Assembly: GCF_000621565.1 (NCBI RefSeq)
Contig: NZ_KK211305.1
Location: 456,666-520,665 of the forward strand
DNA length: 64,000 bases
From: Butyrivibrio sp. LB2008
GTDB lineage: Bacteria; Bacillota; Clostridia; Lachnospirales; Lachnospiraceae
Reading direction: 5' to 3'
Part shown: piece after piece, positions 18,142 to 27,471 of the stretch
Layout: each line of letters starts with the position of its first letter
How positions within the stretch are numbered: the first letter of the stretch is position 1
The notes under the pieces: generated by a model
What the model was told of the DNA's origin: nothing
Databases searched by the model: none
Seen by the model: only the letters and a program-made list of their open reading frames with translations
Translations under genes and position numbers: made by a program

Positions 18142-18168
18142 TTGATACCTCACTTATAGAATGTATAT

Positions 18169-18289
18169 AGATTTGGCGAATCGCCATAGCGTCGACATAG
18201 AATTGTCATTGAAAGACCGCCGACTCGTTCTATGATAGCAGACAAATATTAAGATTTACCTACGAATTTTCTTAAGATTTCTTGTAGAT
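18169..18289 (-). promoter_or_regulatory. Shared leader/promoter region of Rpn genes, copy A
   Basis: About 120 bases that recur before all three Rpn-like genes. On the gene strand it contains TCTTAAGAAAATTCG, a TATCAT that may be a -10 box, a GTCGGCGGTC block, and a small palindrome TGGCGATTCGCCA about 30 bases before the start codon. The palindrome could form a hairpin near the ribosome site. A -35 box is not clear. Confidence 0.65.
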
Positions 18290-18577
18290 TACAATTTTTA
18301 TATTTCTAAGTTCAAAAATTTCCACATGTCGTTCACTCAAAAAAACTGTCGTTCACTAAATAACGCTTGTTTTTTAGGGGGGTAGTAAACTAATTGTCAG
18401 TTGTATACATAAATAAAATGCAATTTTTCAAATCTATACATAGTTTTTCTAAGTTATTTAAGTAGTTAGTGTTTTACCATTGATATGCTTATTTTTCATG
18501 CAGAGGTTCTTTTCTGCACTCTGAGTTAGACAGTTTTATTACCGATTTTTAATTAAATACATAATTAGGATTACTAA
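18290..18577 (+). other. AT-rich region before the heptose operon
   Basis: No gene is seen. Two copies of TGTCGTTCACT (18327-18337 and 18347-18357) lie 20 bases apart, the spacing of a tandem binding site. A small inverted repeat GCAGA...TCTGC lies near 18500. The promoter of the heptose operon should be here but could not be fixed. Confidence 0.4.
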
Positions 18578-19156
18578 ATGAGCAAGAACAAAGCAGTGAT
18601 TCTTGACAGAGACGGAACAATCAATGTTGATAAGGGATATGTTCATAGAGTTGAAGATTTTACGTACCTTGAAGGAGTAATTGAAGGACTCAAGATTCTA
18701 CAACAAGAAGGATACATCTTGATCGTTATAACAAATCAGTCCGGAATAGCCAGAGGATATTTTTCTGAGGATGATTACAAGAAGCTTGAAAAGTGGATGA
18801 TTAATGACCTGAAGGAAAAAAGCGTTAATATTTCGGCATCTTATTATTGCCCACATCATCCGCAGGCAAAAGTGGATAAATACAGAAAAGAGTGTAATTG
18901 TCGTAAGCCACGATTAGCCCTTTTCGAAAAGGCAATATCGGAATTTGATATTGATACGGATAATTTGATCTTAGTTGGAGATAAGGAAAGAGATGTTGCC
19001 TTTTGCAAGAAATACCAATCTGTCAGAGGAATCGTTATTTATTCAAATGAGAAACATATATTAAATAATATTTCTTATGTTAAGGGAGGATTGTTAGAAG
19101 CTGCAAAGCTGATAACAGGATATGCGGATGGAATATTGGATCAAGCAGATTATTGA
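18578..19156 (+). CDS. gmhB: D-glycero-manno-heptose 1,7-bisphosphate phosphatase
   Basis: HAD-IIIA phosphatase that removes the C7 phosphate from D-glycero-beta-D-manno-heptose 1,7-bisphosphate. The catalytic ILDRDGT motif has Asp10 and Asp12. ITNQSGIARG follows, and the family's zinc loop is present as CPHH...CNCRKP (about 89-109). A late VGDKERDV supplies the acidic metal ligands. At 192 residues the length fits GmhB. It is first in an operon with all other ADP-heptose genes, overlapping gmhA by 35 bases, which favours this role over histidinol-phosphatase. Confidence 0.9.
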   Translation: MSKNKAVILDRDGTINVDKGYVHRVEDFTYLEGVIEGLKILQQEGYILIVITNQSGIARGYFSEDDYKKLEKWMINDLKEKSVNISASYYCPHHPQAKVDKYRKECNCRKPRLALFEKAISEFDIDTDNLILVGDKERDVAFCKKYQSVRGIVIYSNEKHILNNISYVKGGLLEAAKLITGYADGILDQADY

Positions 19157-19748
19157 AGATAAGATAAATCTTTTGAATTCAACTGAGCTTTCAGAATATA
19201 TGATGTGGCTTGAAAGAGCCGGAGATATGCTTGTAGAAGCATTAAAGAACGGAAAGAAAATTCTGATAGCCGGTAATGGCGGCAGCGCGGCTGATGCACA
19301 ACACTTTGCCGGAGAAATAGTGGGCAGATTTACAAAAGAGCGAAGATCACTTCCTGCAATTTCTTTGTGCACCGATCCATCTGTAGTTACTTGTATTGCA
19401 AATGATTACAGCTATGCAGAGGTGTTCTCGCGCCAGATAGAGGGCTTGGGAACAGAAGGCGACTGCTTTATAGGGATATCAACAAGCGGTAACTCGGAAA
19501 ACATATTAAGAGCAGTAGATACTGCAAACAATAAGGGATTATATACGATAGGACTTCTTGGAAAAGAAGGCGGAATAGTAGAGGGAGTTTGTGATATCGG
19601 GCTTGTTGTTCCTTCTGATTCAACACCGAGAATACAGGAAATACATACATTAAGTGTGCATATTTTATGCGAAATAATTGAAAGGAAGATGTTTACAACC
19701 AGTGAAAATCAAAGAGTATACAGACGCAATCTCGCAGAGTTTTTGTAA
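19122..19748 (+). CDS. gmhA: Sedoheptulose 7-phosphate isomerase
   Basis: SIS-domain isomerase making D-glycero-D-manno-heptose 7-phosphate, the first committed step of heptose synthesis. The hallmark AGNGGSAADAQHFAGE (about 49-64), ISTSGNSENILRA and DSTPRIQEIH motifs are present, including the Glu and His zinc/catalytic residues. The 208 residues include a normal N-terminal helix. The start may be ATG 19122 or 19128; both lie inside the end of gmhB, so the genes are translationally coupled. Confidence 0.93.
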   Translation: MRMEYWIKQIIEDKINLLNSTELSEYMMWLERAGDMLVEALKNGKKILIAGNGGSAADAQHFAGEIVGRFTKERRSLPAISLCTDPSVVTCIANDYSYAEVFSRQIEGLGTEGDCFIGISTSGNSENILRAVDTANNKGLYTIGLLGKEGGIVEGVCDIGLVVPSDSTPRIQEIHTLSVHILCEIIERKMFTTSENQRVYRRNLAEFL

Positions 19749-20697
19749 TAAGCAGGTTCTTGTAATCGGAGACCTTATGGTTGACAGATACATAAACGGA
19801 AAAGTACGTAAGATTTCACCGGAAGCTCCGGTTCCTGTACTTGATTATAAAGAAAAAAGATATGTTGCCGGAGGAGCAAGCAATGTGGTCAATAATCTTA
19901 TCGGACTAGGTGCAAAAGCTTCTGTTGCCGGTGTAGTATCGGATGATGATGCGGGAAGGTGGCTAGTGAATGATCTTTCTTCCGGAGGAGCATCTGTAGA
20001 TGGAATCTTTTTTGATAATAGCAGACCTACCACGATGAAAACGAGATACACGACTAAGGGTTATCAGTTACTTCGTGTAGATAGAGAGATTACGGAAGAA
20101 ATAAGTAAAGAAGCACAGGACAGTATATATAAGTATTGCGAAAAAGTAATTGGAAAGACAGATGCGGTTATTCTGTCTGATTATCTTAAAGGTGTTCTTA
20201 AAGATAAAGATTTTATAAGCAGAATAGTAGCGCTGTGTGAAGCAAACAATGTTTTTGTGGCAGCAGATACGAAAACACTTAACATCGAGTTCTATAAGAA
20301 TGTAGATATGCTAACTCCCAATATCGATGAGATGGCCAACGCAGTCGGTATGAATGTGGAAACAGAGGAAGATATCAACAAAGCAGGCAACAGGTATCTG
20401 GAAGATTCGATGGCGAAAATGTTGGTTCTCACACGAGGAGACAAAGGCATATCTGTTTTTTCAAAGGGAGAGAGTCGCAGAGATTTTCCGGCAAAAGATG
20501 TTGAAGTCTTTGATGTTAGCGGAGCAGGAGATACCGTTCTCAGCACTATAACTATGGGAATAATATCGGGACTTAACATAGATGATTCTGTGAAAGTGGC
20601 TAATTATGCCGCGGGAGTTGTAATTACCAAAAGGGGAACAGCAGCTATTACAAGTAAAGAGCTGATAAAGACATTAAATGAAGAACAAGATAGTTGA
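19702..20697 (+). CDS. hldE1: D-glycero-beta-D-manno-heptose 7-phosphate kinase
   Basis: PfkB/ribokinase-family kinase equivalent to the N-terminal domain of E. coli HldE (RfaE domain I). Features are VIGDLMVDRYI at the N terminus, the KISPEAPVPVL substrate loop, YVAGGASNV, and the C-terminal DVSGAGDTVLS anion-hole signature. The kinase and nucleotidyltransferase, fused in enterobacteria, are separate genes here. The GTG at 19702 is preferred as start, giving 331 residues with GGAAG upstream; a TTG at 19678 is the alternative. It overlaps gmhA by 47 bases. The symbol is used descriptively. Confidence 0.9.
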   Translation: MKIKEYTDAISQSFCNKQVLVIGDLMVDRYINGKVRKISPEAPVPVLDYKEKRYVAGGASNVVNNLIGLGAKASVAGVVSDDDAGRWLVNDLSSGGASVDGIFFDNSRPTTMKTRYTTKGYQLLRVDREITEEISKEAQDSIYKYCEKVIGKTDAVILSDYLKGVLKDKDFISRIVALCEANNVFVAADTKTLNIEFYKNVDMLTPNIDEMANAVGMNVETEEDINKAGNRYLEDSMAKMLVLTRGDKGISVFSKGESRRDFPAKDVEVFDVSGAGDTVLSTITMGIISGLNIDDSVKVANYAAGVVITKRGTAAITSKELIKTLNEEQDS

Positions 20698-21154
20698 GCT
20701 AAGTGAAATATCGGGGATTGTTTCAGCGTGCAAAAAAGCAGGGGAGACTGTGGTAGCAACGAGTGGTTGTTTTGACATTCTTCATGCGGGGCATGTTCAA
20801 TATCTGGAAAAAGCTAAGGGGTACGGGGATATTCTTGTTATATTTCTAAATTCTGATGAGTCGGTCAAGTTACTAAAAGGCAATGACAGACCTATTGTTC
20901 CGGAAAAAGAAAGAGCGGAAGTGCTGTCAGGACTTGGCTGCGTCGATTATATCTGCATTTTTTCAGAAAAAGATCCACGTAAATGTATAGAGAACGTAAA
21001 GCCTGATATTTGGGTTAAAGGAGCAGACTACATGGGAGTAGATATCCCGGAAAAAAGTGTGCTCAGTTCGTATGGCGGAAAAATTGAGTATGCGGAGTTT
21101 AAAGAAGGATGCTCAAGTACAAATATTATTGAAAAGATTAAAAGTATTGGTTAG
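20678..21154 (+). CDS. hldE2: D-glycero-beta-D-manno-heptose 1-phosphate adenylyltransferase
   Basis: Nucleotidyltransferase equivalent to RfaE domain II, which activates heptose 1-phosphate to ADP-heptose. The 158 residues show GCFDILHAGHVQYL (HxGH motif, about 30-43), a middle NDRPIVPEKERAEVL block, and VKGADYMGVDIPE typical of RfaE2. It overlaps the kinase gene by 20 bases. ADP rather than GDP as leaving nucleotide is inferred from the RfaE2 family and the downstream HldD. Confidence 0.91.
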   Translation: MKNKIVELSEISGIVSACKKAGETVVATSGCFDILHAGHVQYLEKAKGYGDILVIFLNSDESVKLLKGNDRPIVPEKERAEVLSGLGCVDYICIFSEKDPRKCIENVKPDIWVKGADYMGVDIPEKSVLSSYGGKIEYAEFKEGCSSTNIIEKIKSIG

Positions 21155-21166
21155 GAGAGATAGAAG

Positions 21167-22144
21167 ATGATATTGGTTACCGGCGGGGCAGGTTTTATAG
21201 GAAGTAACCTGGTCAGAATGCTTAATGATAAAGGCATAGATGACATTATTATATGCGATCACATATGCGAAACGGATAAGTGGATGAATATGCGCAATAA
21301 GCGCTATATAGAGTACATAGAGCGAAGCGAACTCTTAGGAAGACTTAGCGATTTCTCGGGAAAGATAACTCATGTCATACATATGGGAGCATGTTCTGCA
21401 ACAACAGAAAAGAACTTTGATTTCTTATACAAAAACAATTTTGAATTTACTAAAGCTCTTTGGAAATACTGTGCCGATGAAGGAATAAGTTTCATCTATG
21501 CCAGCAGCGCCGCTACATATGGAAATGGCGATGAAGGTTTTGATGATGAGGATGATATAAAGAAGCTAATGCCTTTAAACGGTTACGGATATTCCAAACA
21601 ACTTTTTGATCTGTGGGCAGAAAAAGAAATACAAAGTGGGAATAAACTGCCTAAGCAGCACGTTGGATTTAAGTTCTTTAATGTATACGGACCAAACGAG
21701 TATTTCAAGGGCAGCATGGCAAGTGTAATCTTTCATACATTTAATGATGTTACAAAAACAGGTAAAAAGGGACTGTTTAAGTCATATAAAGAAGGATATG
21801 AAGACGGTAAGCAGTTGCGCGATTTTGTGTATGTAAAAGATATTTGCATGGTTATCGATTATGTAATGGATAACAGTGAAGTAAATGGTTTGTTCAATCT
21901 GGGAACCGGTACGGCAAGAAGTTTTTATGATCTTGCGATTGCTACATTTGAATCGATGGGAAAAATACCAAACATAGAATTTATAGATATGCCTGAGCAG
22001 CTTAGGGGAAAGTACCAGTATTTCACTGAGGCTAAAATGAATAAGCTCAGAAAAGCAGGCTATAAAGAAGAATTCTATTCGTTGGAAGCCGGTGTAAGAG
22101 ACTATGTGACAAACTATCTGATGGAAGGATACAAGATAAACTGA
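21167..22144 (+). CDS. hldD: ADP-L-glycero-D-manno-heptose 6-epimerase
   Basis: Short-chain dehydrogenase-type epimerase that converts ADP-D,D-heptose to ADP-L,D-heptose. The NADP-binding TGGAGFIGSN is at 5-14. Further HldD-typical blocks are HMGACSATTEKN, ASSAATYGNG, the YGYSKQLFD active site and FFNVYGPNEYFKGSMAS, ending with RGKYQYFTEA. The length of 325 residues fits the family. It completes a full ADP-L,D-heptose pathway within 3.6 kb. The first glycosyltransferase begins 2 bases after the stop. Confidence 0.94.
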   Translation: MILVTGGAGFIGSNLVRMLNDKGIDDIIICDHICETDKWMNMRNKRYIEYIERSELLGRLSDFSGKITHVIHMGACSATTEKNFDFLYKNNFEFTKALWKYCADEGISFIYASSAATYGNGDEGFDDEDDIKKLMPLNGYGYSKQLFDLWAEKEIQSGNKLPKQHVGFKFFNVYGPNEYFKGSMASVIFHTFNDVTKTGKKGLFKSYKEGYEDGKQLRDFVYVKDICMVIDYVMDNSEVNGLFNLGTGTARSFYDLAIATFESMGKIPNIEFIDMPEQLRGKYQYFTEAKMNKLRKAGYKEEFYSLEAGVRDYVTNYLMEGYKIN

Positions 22145-22146
22145 TA

Positions 22147-23319
22147 ATGAGGTTATTTAGAAGACATCTTATTTCACGGATGATTCTGTCAATAAGAAGC
22201 AGAGGCATTAAGACTACAGCGGTAAGAGCATTTTCAAAGGTTAAAAGAAAACTGCTTGGAAAAAGATACTATGAACAGATTTTCTATAACGACAGCATAA
22301 TTCATTTGGCTTTTTATCCGACGGGAGGACTTGGGGATTACATTATCAGCAAGTCTGTGCTTGAAGAAATTCTTGAGATGGCAGATTGCAAAGTGACAGT
22401 TTTTTGCGACAAGCCTGCTTTTGCAAAGGCAATATATCGTGATGTGGCGTCAGAGATAAAAGCATATGAAGTCTATGACAGCGAATTTTATAAATATGAT
22501 CTTGCGCTGAATGTAGAGCATTTCATACATGTTGATAGTTTTAAAGAAAAGAAGCTATGCGTGCTTTCACAGGAATTGGCTAAGCGAATCAGTTATATAT
22601 GTGACAATTGGGACAAGTTATATGTGGATATAGACCGGCAATGTTGGCGCGAAAGAATACAGTTTGAAAGATGTAGAATAAGCAGGCTTGATAGATGGAC
22701 AGAGCTTCGCATGGGGAAAGCTTTTGATATTGCGAGTAAAAAAGTGTCTATTCCTATGGATAAAGACGCGAAATCCAAGTGGGATAAGAATTTAGGTAAT
22801 ATCCGCTATATCACGATTAACTACGGAGCAGATGCCATGGTTCCGGGGAAGAAGCAATTAAAACTGTGGAATAAAGAGTATTACGAAGAACTTATAAAGC
22901 TGATTCATGCAGCAGATATGAATATAGAAATTGTTCAGCTTGGTGGTAAGGATTCTGAGAAGATTAAGGGAGTAGACAGATATATATTCGGTGAATCCAT
23001 TGAATATGCCAAGTATGTTCTGAAGGGGAGTTTGTGTCATATAGACTGCGAAGGAGGACTTGTTCATCTGGCTACACAGTTCGGAACGAAATGTATAGTT
23101 ATTTTTGGCCCGACTCCGAAGCATATGTATGCATATGAACAGAATATAAATCTTGTAAATGAAGAGTGTAATGGATGCATGGGATTGCATGAAGACTGGG
23201 CATATGAGTGTTATATGGGATATAAAATGGCCGAATGTATCAATAGCATAAGAGCTAAACGAGTGTTGGAGGAATTGGAAAAGGTTATTCATGAAAACGT
23301 TAAGATGCTTAATAAATGA
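22147..23319 (+). CDS. GT9 (heptosyltransferase-like) glycosyltransferase with cysteine cluster
   Basis: 390 residues of the GT9 family, which transfer heptoses from ADP-heptose. Support comes from FYPTGGLGDYIISKS at about 56-70 (donor-side loop), ITINYGAD, the nucleotide-binding CEGGLVHLATQFGT near 300, and IFGPTP. A distinctive C-terminal cluster C-x2-C-x10-C-x8-C follows (CNGCMG...YEC...AEC), reminiscent of the metal-binding finger of TibC/BAHT protein O-heptosyltransferases. Its neighbours make ADP-heptose, so heptose is the likely donor. The acceptor (glycan or protein) is unknown. The exporter gene overlaps its end. Confidence 0.82.
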   Translation: MRLFRRHLISRMILSIRSRGIKTTAVRAFSKVKRKLLGKRYYEQIFYNDSIIHLAFYPTGGLGDYIISKSVLEEILEMADCKVTVFCDKPAFAKAIYRDVASEIKAYEVYDSEFYKYDLALNVEHFIHVDSFKEKKLCVLSQELAKRISYICDNWDKLYVDIDRQCWRERIQFERCRISRLDRWTELRMGKAFDIASKKVSIPMDKDAKSKWDKNLGNIRYITINYGADAMVPGKKQLKLWNKEYYEELIKLIHAADMNIEIVQLGGKDSEKIKGVDRYIFGESIEYAKYVLKGSLCHIDCEGGLVHLATQFGTKCIVIFGPTPKHMYAYEQNINLVNEECNGCMGLHEDWAYECYMGYKMAECINSIRAKRVLEELEKVIHENVKMLNK

Positions 23320-24082
23320 CATAAAAAAGTATAGAAAATATATTATCTATTCTGCAAGGGTTGCATTACAAGCTGAAGTTACAAATGCATATTTGGACTG
23401 GTTTTGGTGGATATTAGAACCGGTATGTAGCATGTTAATCTATTTTATTATTTTTGGCTATGTATTTAAAAATACCGAACAGTATTATCTTGTTTTTATT
23501 TATTCGGCTCTTACTATGTGGTTTTTCTTTAGTAGAACAATCAATGCGAGCGTGAAGCTGATTAAAGCTTCAAAAGGAATAATTACAAAGGTGTATATTC
23601 CAAAAACTGTAATCCTTTTAAGTAATATGCTGATTTTTCTATTTAAGATGTTTATTTCCAGTATAGTAGTCGTTGTGCTGATGATGCCGTATAGAGTCAG
23701 TATTGATTATCATCTTTTAGGATTGATACCTGTTTTGGGCGTCTTTTTTATTTTCTGTTATGGAATAGGATGTTACTTGATGCATATAGGAGTATTTATA
23801 GAGGATATGTCTTACGTTATAGATATTCTTTTGCAGATGTTGTTCTATTTTACGGGGATTTTTTATTCTGTAGGAAAAAGCTTCCCGGCACCATTAGGAC
23901 AGATATTTGAAACGGTAAATCCACTTGCTTTTTTTATTGCACAGATGAGAAATGCATTGATGTATAAAACAGATATTTCTTTGAAAGGTCTAGCTGTATG
24001 GTTTGGAATTTCAGTTGTATTAGCGATAAATGGCAGTTGCATAGTTTATAAAAATGAAAATACATATGTGAAGGTGATCTGA
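23291..24082 (+). CDS. ABC-2 type polysaccharide export permease
   Basis: 263-residue membrane protein with about six hydrophobic helices and the ABC-2 export plan seen in Wzm/TagG permeases. An amphipathic N terminus is followed by YLDWFWWILEPVCSML, a form of the conserved WxxLxP region. It overlaps the preceding GT9 gene and shares one base with the following ATPase gene, so the two surely form one exporter. The cargo is probably the lipid-linked glycan made by this operon. The call is confident at family level. Confidence 0.85.
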   Translation: MKTLRCLINDIKKYRKYIIYSARVALQAEVTNAYLDWFWWILEPVCSMLIYFIIFGYVFKNTEQYYLVFIYSALTMWFFFSRTINASVKLIKASKGIITKVYIPKTVILLSNMLIFLFKMFISSIVVVVLMMPYRVSIDYHLLGLIPVLGVFFIFCYGIGCYLMHIGVFIEDMSYVIDILLQMLFYFTGIFYSVGKSFPAPLGQIFETVNPLAFFIAQMRNALMYKTDISLKGLAVWFGISVVLAINGSCIVYKNENTYVKVI

Positions 24083-24816
24083 TGGATGATATATCAATGA
24101 AAGTCGAGAATTTATGCATAGATTACAGACCGCTTAAAAATTTACCATCGATTAAAAAGGTTTTTCATGAATTACCTAAGGACAAGAATAAAGTTATTCA
24201 TGCGGTAAAAAATGTTTCTTTTGAAACTAAACGAGGGGAAATACTTGGAATTATAGGTAAGAATGGAAGCGGAAAATCTACTATGCTCAAGGCGTTGGCG
24301 GGTATTTTTAGGCCGGATGAAGGGAATATCGATCTGAGGGGAAATAGTATATCTCTAATGTCGATAGGTGTTGGATTTAATGAGGATTCAACTGGAAGAA
24401 AGAATATTATCTTATCAGGGATGCTTTTAGGTTTTACAGAAGAAGAGATGATAGAGAAAAGCAAAGACATTATTGAATTTGCTGAAATAGGAGATTTTAT
24501 CGATATGCCTGTGCGAACATATTCATCTGGTATGCATTCGAAGCTTGCATTTGCAATTACGGCAAATCTTGATACTGACATAATGCTTGTAGATGAAGTG
24601 CTTGCAGTAGGAGATGAGCGCTTCAGGCAAAAATCATTAGAGAAAATGAAGACACTTATTACGGATAAAAATAGAACTGTTATCATGGTTAGTCATGAAA
24701 TGAATACTATGGCGGAGCTATGTGATAGGATTCTGTGGATTAATGATGGTGAAGTTAAAGAAATAGGAGATACGCAGAAGGTAATCGATGATTACATTGC
24801 CTTTATGAATTTATAA
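24082..24816 (+). CDS. ABC polysaccharide exporter ATP-binding protein (Wzt/TagH-like)
   Basis: 244-residue ATPase with Walker A GIIGKNGSGKST (about 56-67), signature YSSGMHSKLAFA and Walker B IMLVDEVLAVGD. The SSGM signature and DEVLAVGD wording are typical of polysaccharide and teichoic-acid exporters rather than importers. No extra C-terminal carbohydrate-binding domain is present, unlike long Wzt proteins, so chain-end recognition is not expected here. It is paired with the permease just upstream. Confidence 0.9.
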   Translation: MDDISMKVENLCIDYRPLKNLPSIKKVFHELPKDKNKVIHAVKNVSFETKRGEILGIIGKNGSGKSTMLKALAGIFRPDEGNIDLRGNSISLMSIGVGFNEDSTGRKNIILSGMLLGFTEEEMIEKSKDIIEFAEIGDFIDMPVRTYSSGMHSKLAFAITANLDTDIMLVDEVLAVGDERFRQKSLEKMKTLITDKNRTVIMVSHEMNTMAELCDRILWINDGEVKEIGDTQKVIDDYIAFMNL

Positions 24817-24840
24817 AGATAATTTTTTGGAGTGTAATAG

Positions 24841-26460
24841 ATGAAGAATAAGGAATATGACGTAAGTTTAGTTGATGTGCTTAAAAGAAAGATGTTTCTG
24901 AGTAGGTACTTTTTCAATTTAGAGAATATTTCTAAGGAATGTAAAGAGAAATATAAGGATAATCCTAAAAAAGCAATACGATGTCTTTTGTGGTGGAATT
25001 TTAAACAGTCACTTAAGATTTTTACAGAAGCACATGCTAATGATTATTGGGAACCATATTTTAATTCTATATATAGAAGTAGTGATGATTCAAAAGTAAT
25101 GTTTCCTTATGAACAGATACAAAAAGATTCAAAAGTTATTATTTATGGAAATGATGGTAATTCGAGACAGATTATTGAGCAAAACAATATAACAAAGTAT
25201 TGCAAAATTATAGGCATAGTTGTTGATCAAGAAGAAGGTATGGAGAAAGATATTGAATCAGTACCCATTATAGATAAAATTCCTGATTCAAATAGTTTTG
25301 ATTATTTAATAGTATCTTATAGTGATCAAAAGAAACAGCAGAAAATATTAGAAGAGTTAGATAACGATAGTTTTCCATTAAGTAAAACTGTATTCGACCT
25401 TAAAGAATATAAGGTTCAAAATAAAATTATAAATGATGCTAGGGTAAGAGTATATGTTATTGTTACAGGAGGGCTTGGAGATTATATTGTAGCAAAAAAA
25501 GCGCTTTTAGCACTTCAAGAGATAGATTGTAATTCTGTTTTTTTTATTACTTCAAATGATTTAAAGAAAAGAGCTTTTTTGGATGCGATATATTTTGATG
25601 TGGCTGGGAGTTATATCAAATACGAAAACGAAAATGAAATCTGCTTTTCGGAATATGATTTAGTAATAAGAATTGATCATATCATAAATGTTCTTTACGC
25701 AGATATGGTGAAATTACGAAAAAAATCAAAGGGATTTTATAAATTTGCAGACAAGTGGCTAAATGAATATGACAATGTTAAAGATGTTGTCCAAAGGATG
25801 CCATTTGAATCTGTAATACATGTGAATAGAGCAAAGGTTTTAAAACTTGATAGATACAGGATTATGGCATCGTATACATCATTAAATATATGCGATCATA
25901 ATGTTCCAATAGCGTTAAAGGGAGAGTATAAAAAAGATTTCGATGCTTTAAATCTTCCATTTCAATACATTACAGTAAATTTAGGTGCAGATACCAGACC
26001 AGATGGTAAAAAGCAGGTAAAAACATGGCCAATCGAGAATTATAATCGTCTTATAGAAATGATAAAGGAGAAGTATCCATATGTAAGGATTGTTCAAATT
26101 GGAAATATTGATAGTCAAAAAATGAAACAAGTAGATGATTATGTATTTGGGTGTCATTTAGAAATAATAAAATTTGTTCTTAAAGAATCGCAATTACATA
26201 TTGATTGTGAGGGGGGATTGGTTCATCTAGCTACACAGTTAGGTACCTGTTGTGCGGTTATGTTTGGACCAACATTTTATTATAGTTATGAAGAAAATAT
26301 AAATATATTACCGCGTGCGTGTGGAGAATGCATGGGAACTACAGAGGAATGGTTTACGCATTGCTTGTGCAATGATAGTTATCCTGCAATGTGCATGAAG
26401 TCTATTACGCCAGAGTGTGTATTTAAAAATATACAATCAAAACTTGAATCTTTTAAATAA
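24841..26460 (+). CDS. GT9-like glycosyltransferase with N-terminal extension and cysteine cluster
   Basis: 539 residues. The C-terminal part is a paralogue of the 22147 enzyme: VTGGLGDYIVAKKALLAL, ITVNLGADTRPDGKKQVKTW, CEGGLVHLATQLGT and a cysteine cluster C-x2-C-x10-C-x1-C-x7-C (CGECMG onward). The first 190 or so residues are an additional domain containing IIYGNDGNSRQIIEQN, resembling a nucleotide-sugar or Rossmann-like modification domain, not identified further. The DNA is clearly more AT-rich than the neighbouring biosynthetic genes, suggesting a different origin. The donor is probably ADP-heptose; the acceptor is unknown. Confidence 0.75.
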   Translation: MKNKEYDVSLVDVLKRKMFLSRYFFNLENISKECKEKYKDNPKKAIRCLLWWNFKQSLKIFTEAHANDYWEPYFNSIYRSSDDSKVMFPYEQIQKDSKVIIYGNDGNSRQIIEQNNITKYCKIIGIVVDQEEGMEKDIESVPIIDKIPDSNSFDYLIVSYSDQKKQQKILEELDNDSFPLSKTVFDLKEYKVQNKIINDARVRVYVIVTGGLGDYIVAKKALLALQEIDCNSVFFITSNDLKKRAFLDAIYFDVAGSYIKYENENEICFSEYDLVIRIDHIINVLYADMVKLRKKSKGFYKFADKWLNEYDNVKDVVQRMPFESVIHVNRAKVLKLDRYRIMASYTSLNICDHNVPIALKGEYKKDFDALNLPFQYITVNLGADTRPDGKKQVKTWPIENYNRLIEMIKEKYPYVRIVQIGNIDSQKMKQVDDYVFGCHLEIIKFVLKESQLHIDCEGGLVHLATQLGTCCAVMFGPTFYYSYEENINILPRACGECMGTTEEWFTHCLCNDSYPAMCMKSITPECVFKNIQSKLESFK

Positions 26461-26478
26461 AGAATAGGGGGAAGAAAA

Positions 26479-27462
26479 ATGTTTGGATATTTTAAAGATG
26501 TATATGATCGACTTGTTCATATTGAAGGGAAACTTGATGGATTGCAAAATTCTTGTAATGAAATAAAGGGAGTTTGTAACGAAACAAGAATTCGTGTTAC
26601 GCACATGGAGGAGAGAGCAAATCTTTTTTGGGATAGAACAAAGCCGGCTGAGATGATGTATGGTATTGAGGCTTATATTCAAAATGATTTCTTAATGAAG
26701 AACAATCCAGAGCAAGTTCTGCAATCAGATTATTATAAGAAAAGTGCAATGATAAAGGACTTGCTTAAAGTATACAGAATAGTTGATGAACACAGTTGGT
26801 TGCATATTGGTTCTAATGGTGATGGGGGATACGTTATTGTTAATGATTTAGACAAGTATGAATCTAAAGTTTTATATGGCTTTGGTGTGTCAGATGATGT
26901 TTCTTTTGAAGAATACTTTGCGGATAAAGGGTTTGAAATCTTTTTGTATGATCATACTGTTGCTGCGCCACCGATAGAGCATCCTAGATTTCATTTTAAT
27001 AAATTTGGCGTTATTGGAAAAAAAGATATCAATCAGCCTGAGTTGAAAACTATAGAAGAAATCATGAATGATAATAATCATGCTGATTGTAAAAATATTT
27101 TCTTAAAATGTGATATTGAAGGATACGAAATCGGTGTGCTTAACAATCTTGCAGAAGATAAATTGAACAAATTTGCCCAGATTGTATTTGAATTACATTA
27201 TCTTACAGATATTGATAAGTTAGATGAGATTAATGCGGCTCTTTCTAAACTTAATAAAACACATAGGTTAGTGCATGTTCATATAAATAATTGTTCAAGA
27301 GCAACTTATATAGGTGATTTAATGGTTTCAGATGCGATTGAGGTGACCTATGTCAGGGCTTCTGATTACGAGTTTGAAACGATGGATAGTTATGTATCGG
27401 GACAGTTTGATTATAAAAATTTCTATCATAGACCTGAAAGAATTTTTGCTTATAGCAAATGA
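26479..27462 (+). CDS. FkbM-like methyltransferase
   Basis: 327 residues. A short coiled N terminus (about 10-45) is followed by a SAM-dependent methyltransferase domain with features of the FkbM/Methyltransf_21 group: HIGSNGDGGYVIVND, LYGFGVSDDVSFEEYF and NIFLKCDIEGYEIGVLNNL (about 211-229), where the Asp/Glu pair is typical. FkbM enzymes often O-methylate sugars, so a role in capping or decorating the glycan is likely. It lies in the AT-rich part of the operon, between two GT9 genes. Confidence 0.75.
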   Translation: MFGYFKDVYDRLVHIEGKLDGLQNSCNEIKGVCNETRIRVTHMEERANLFWDRTKPAEMMYGIEAYIQNDFLMKNNPEQVLQSDYYKKSAMIKDLLKVYRIVDEHSWLHIGSNGDGGYVIVNDLDKYESKVLYGFGVSDDVSFEEYFADKGFEIFLYDHTVAAPPIEHPRFHFNKFGVIGKKDINQPELKTIEEIMNDNNHADCKNIFLKCDIEGYEIGVLNNLAEDKLNKFAQIVFELHYLTDIDKLDEINAALSKLNKTHRLVHVHINNCSRATYIGDLMVSDAIEVTYVRASDYEFETMDSYVSGQFDYKNFYHRPERIFAYSK

Positions 27463-27471
27463 AGCAGATTT

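Noticed and set aside
18578..19156. Histidinol-phosphatase (HisB) assignment for the HAD phosphatase
   Set aside because: The zinc-loop form is common to both, but the operon contains every other ADP-heptose gene and no histidine genes, so GmhB is the better call.
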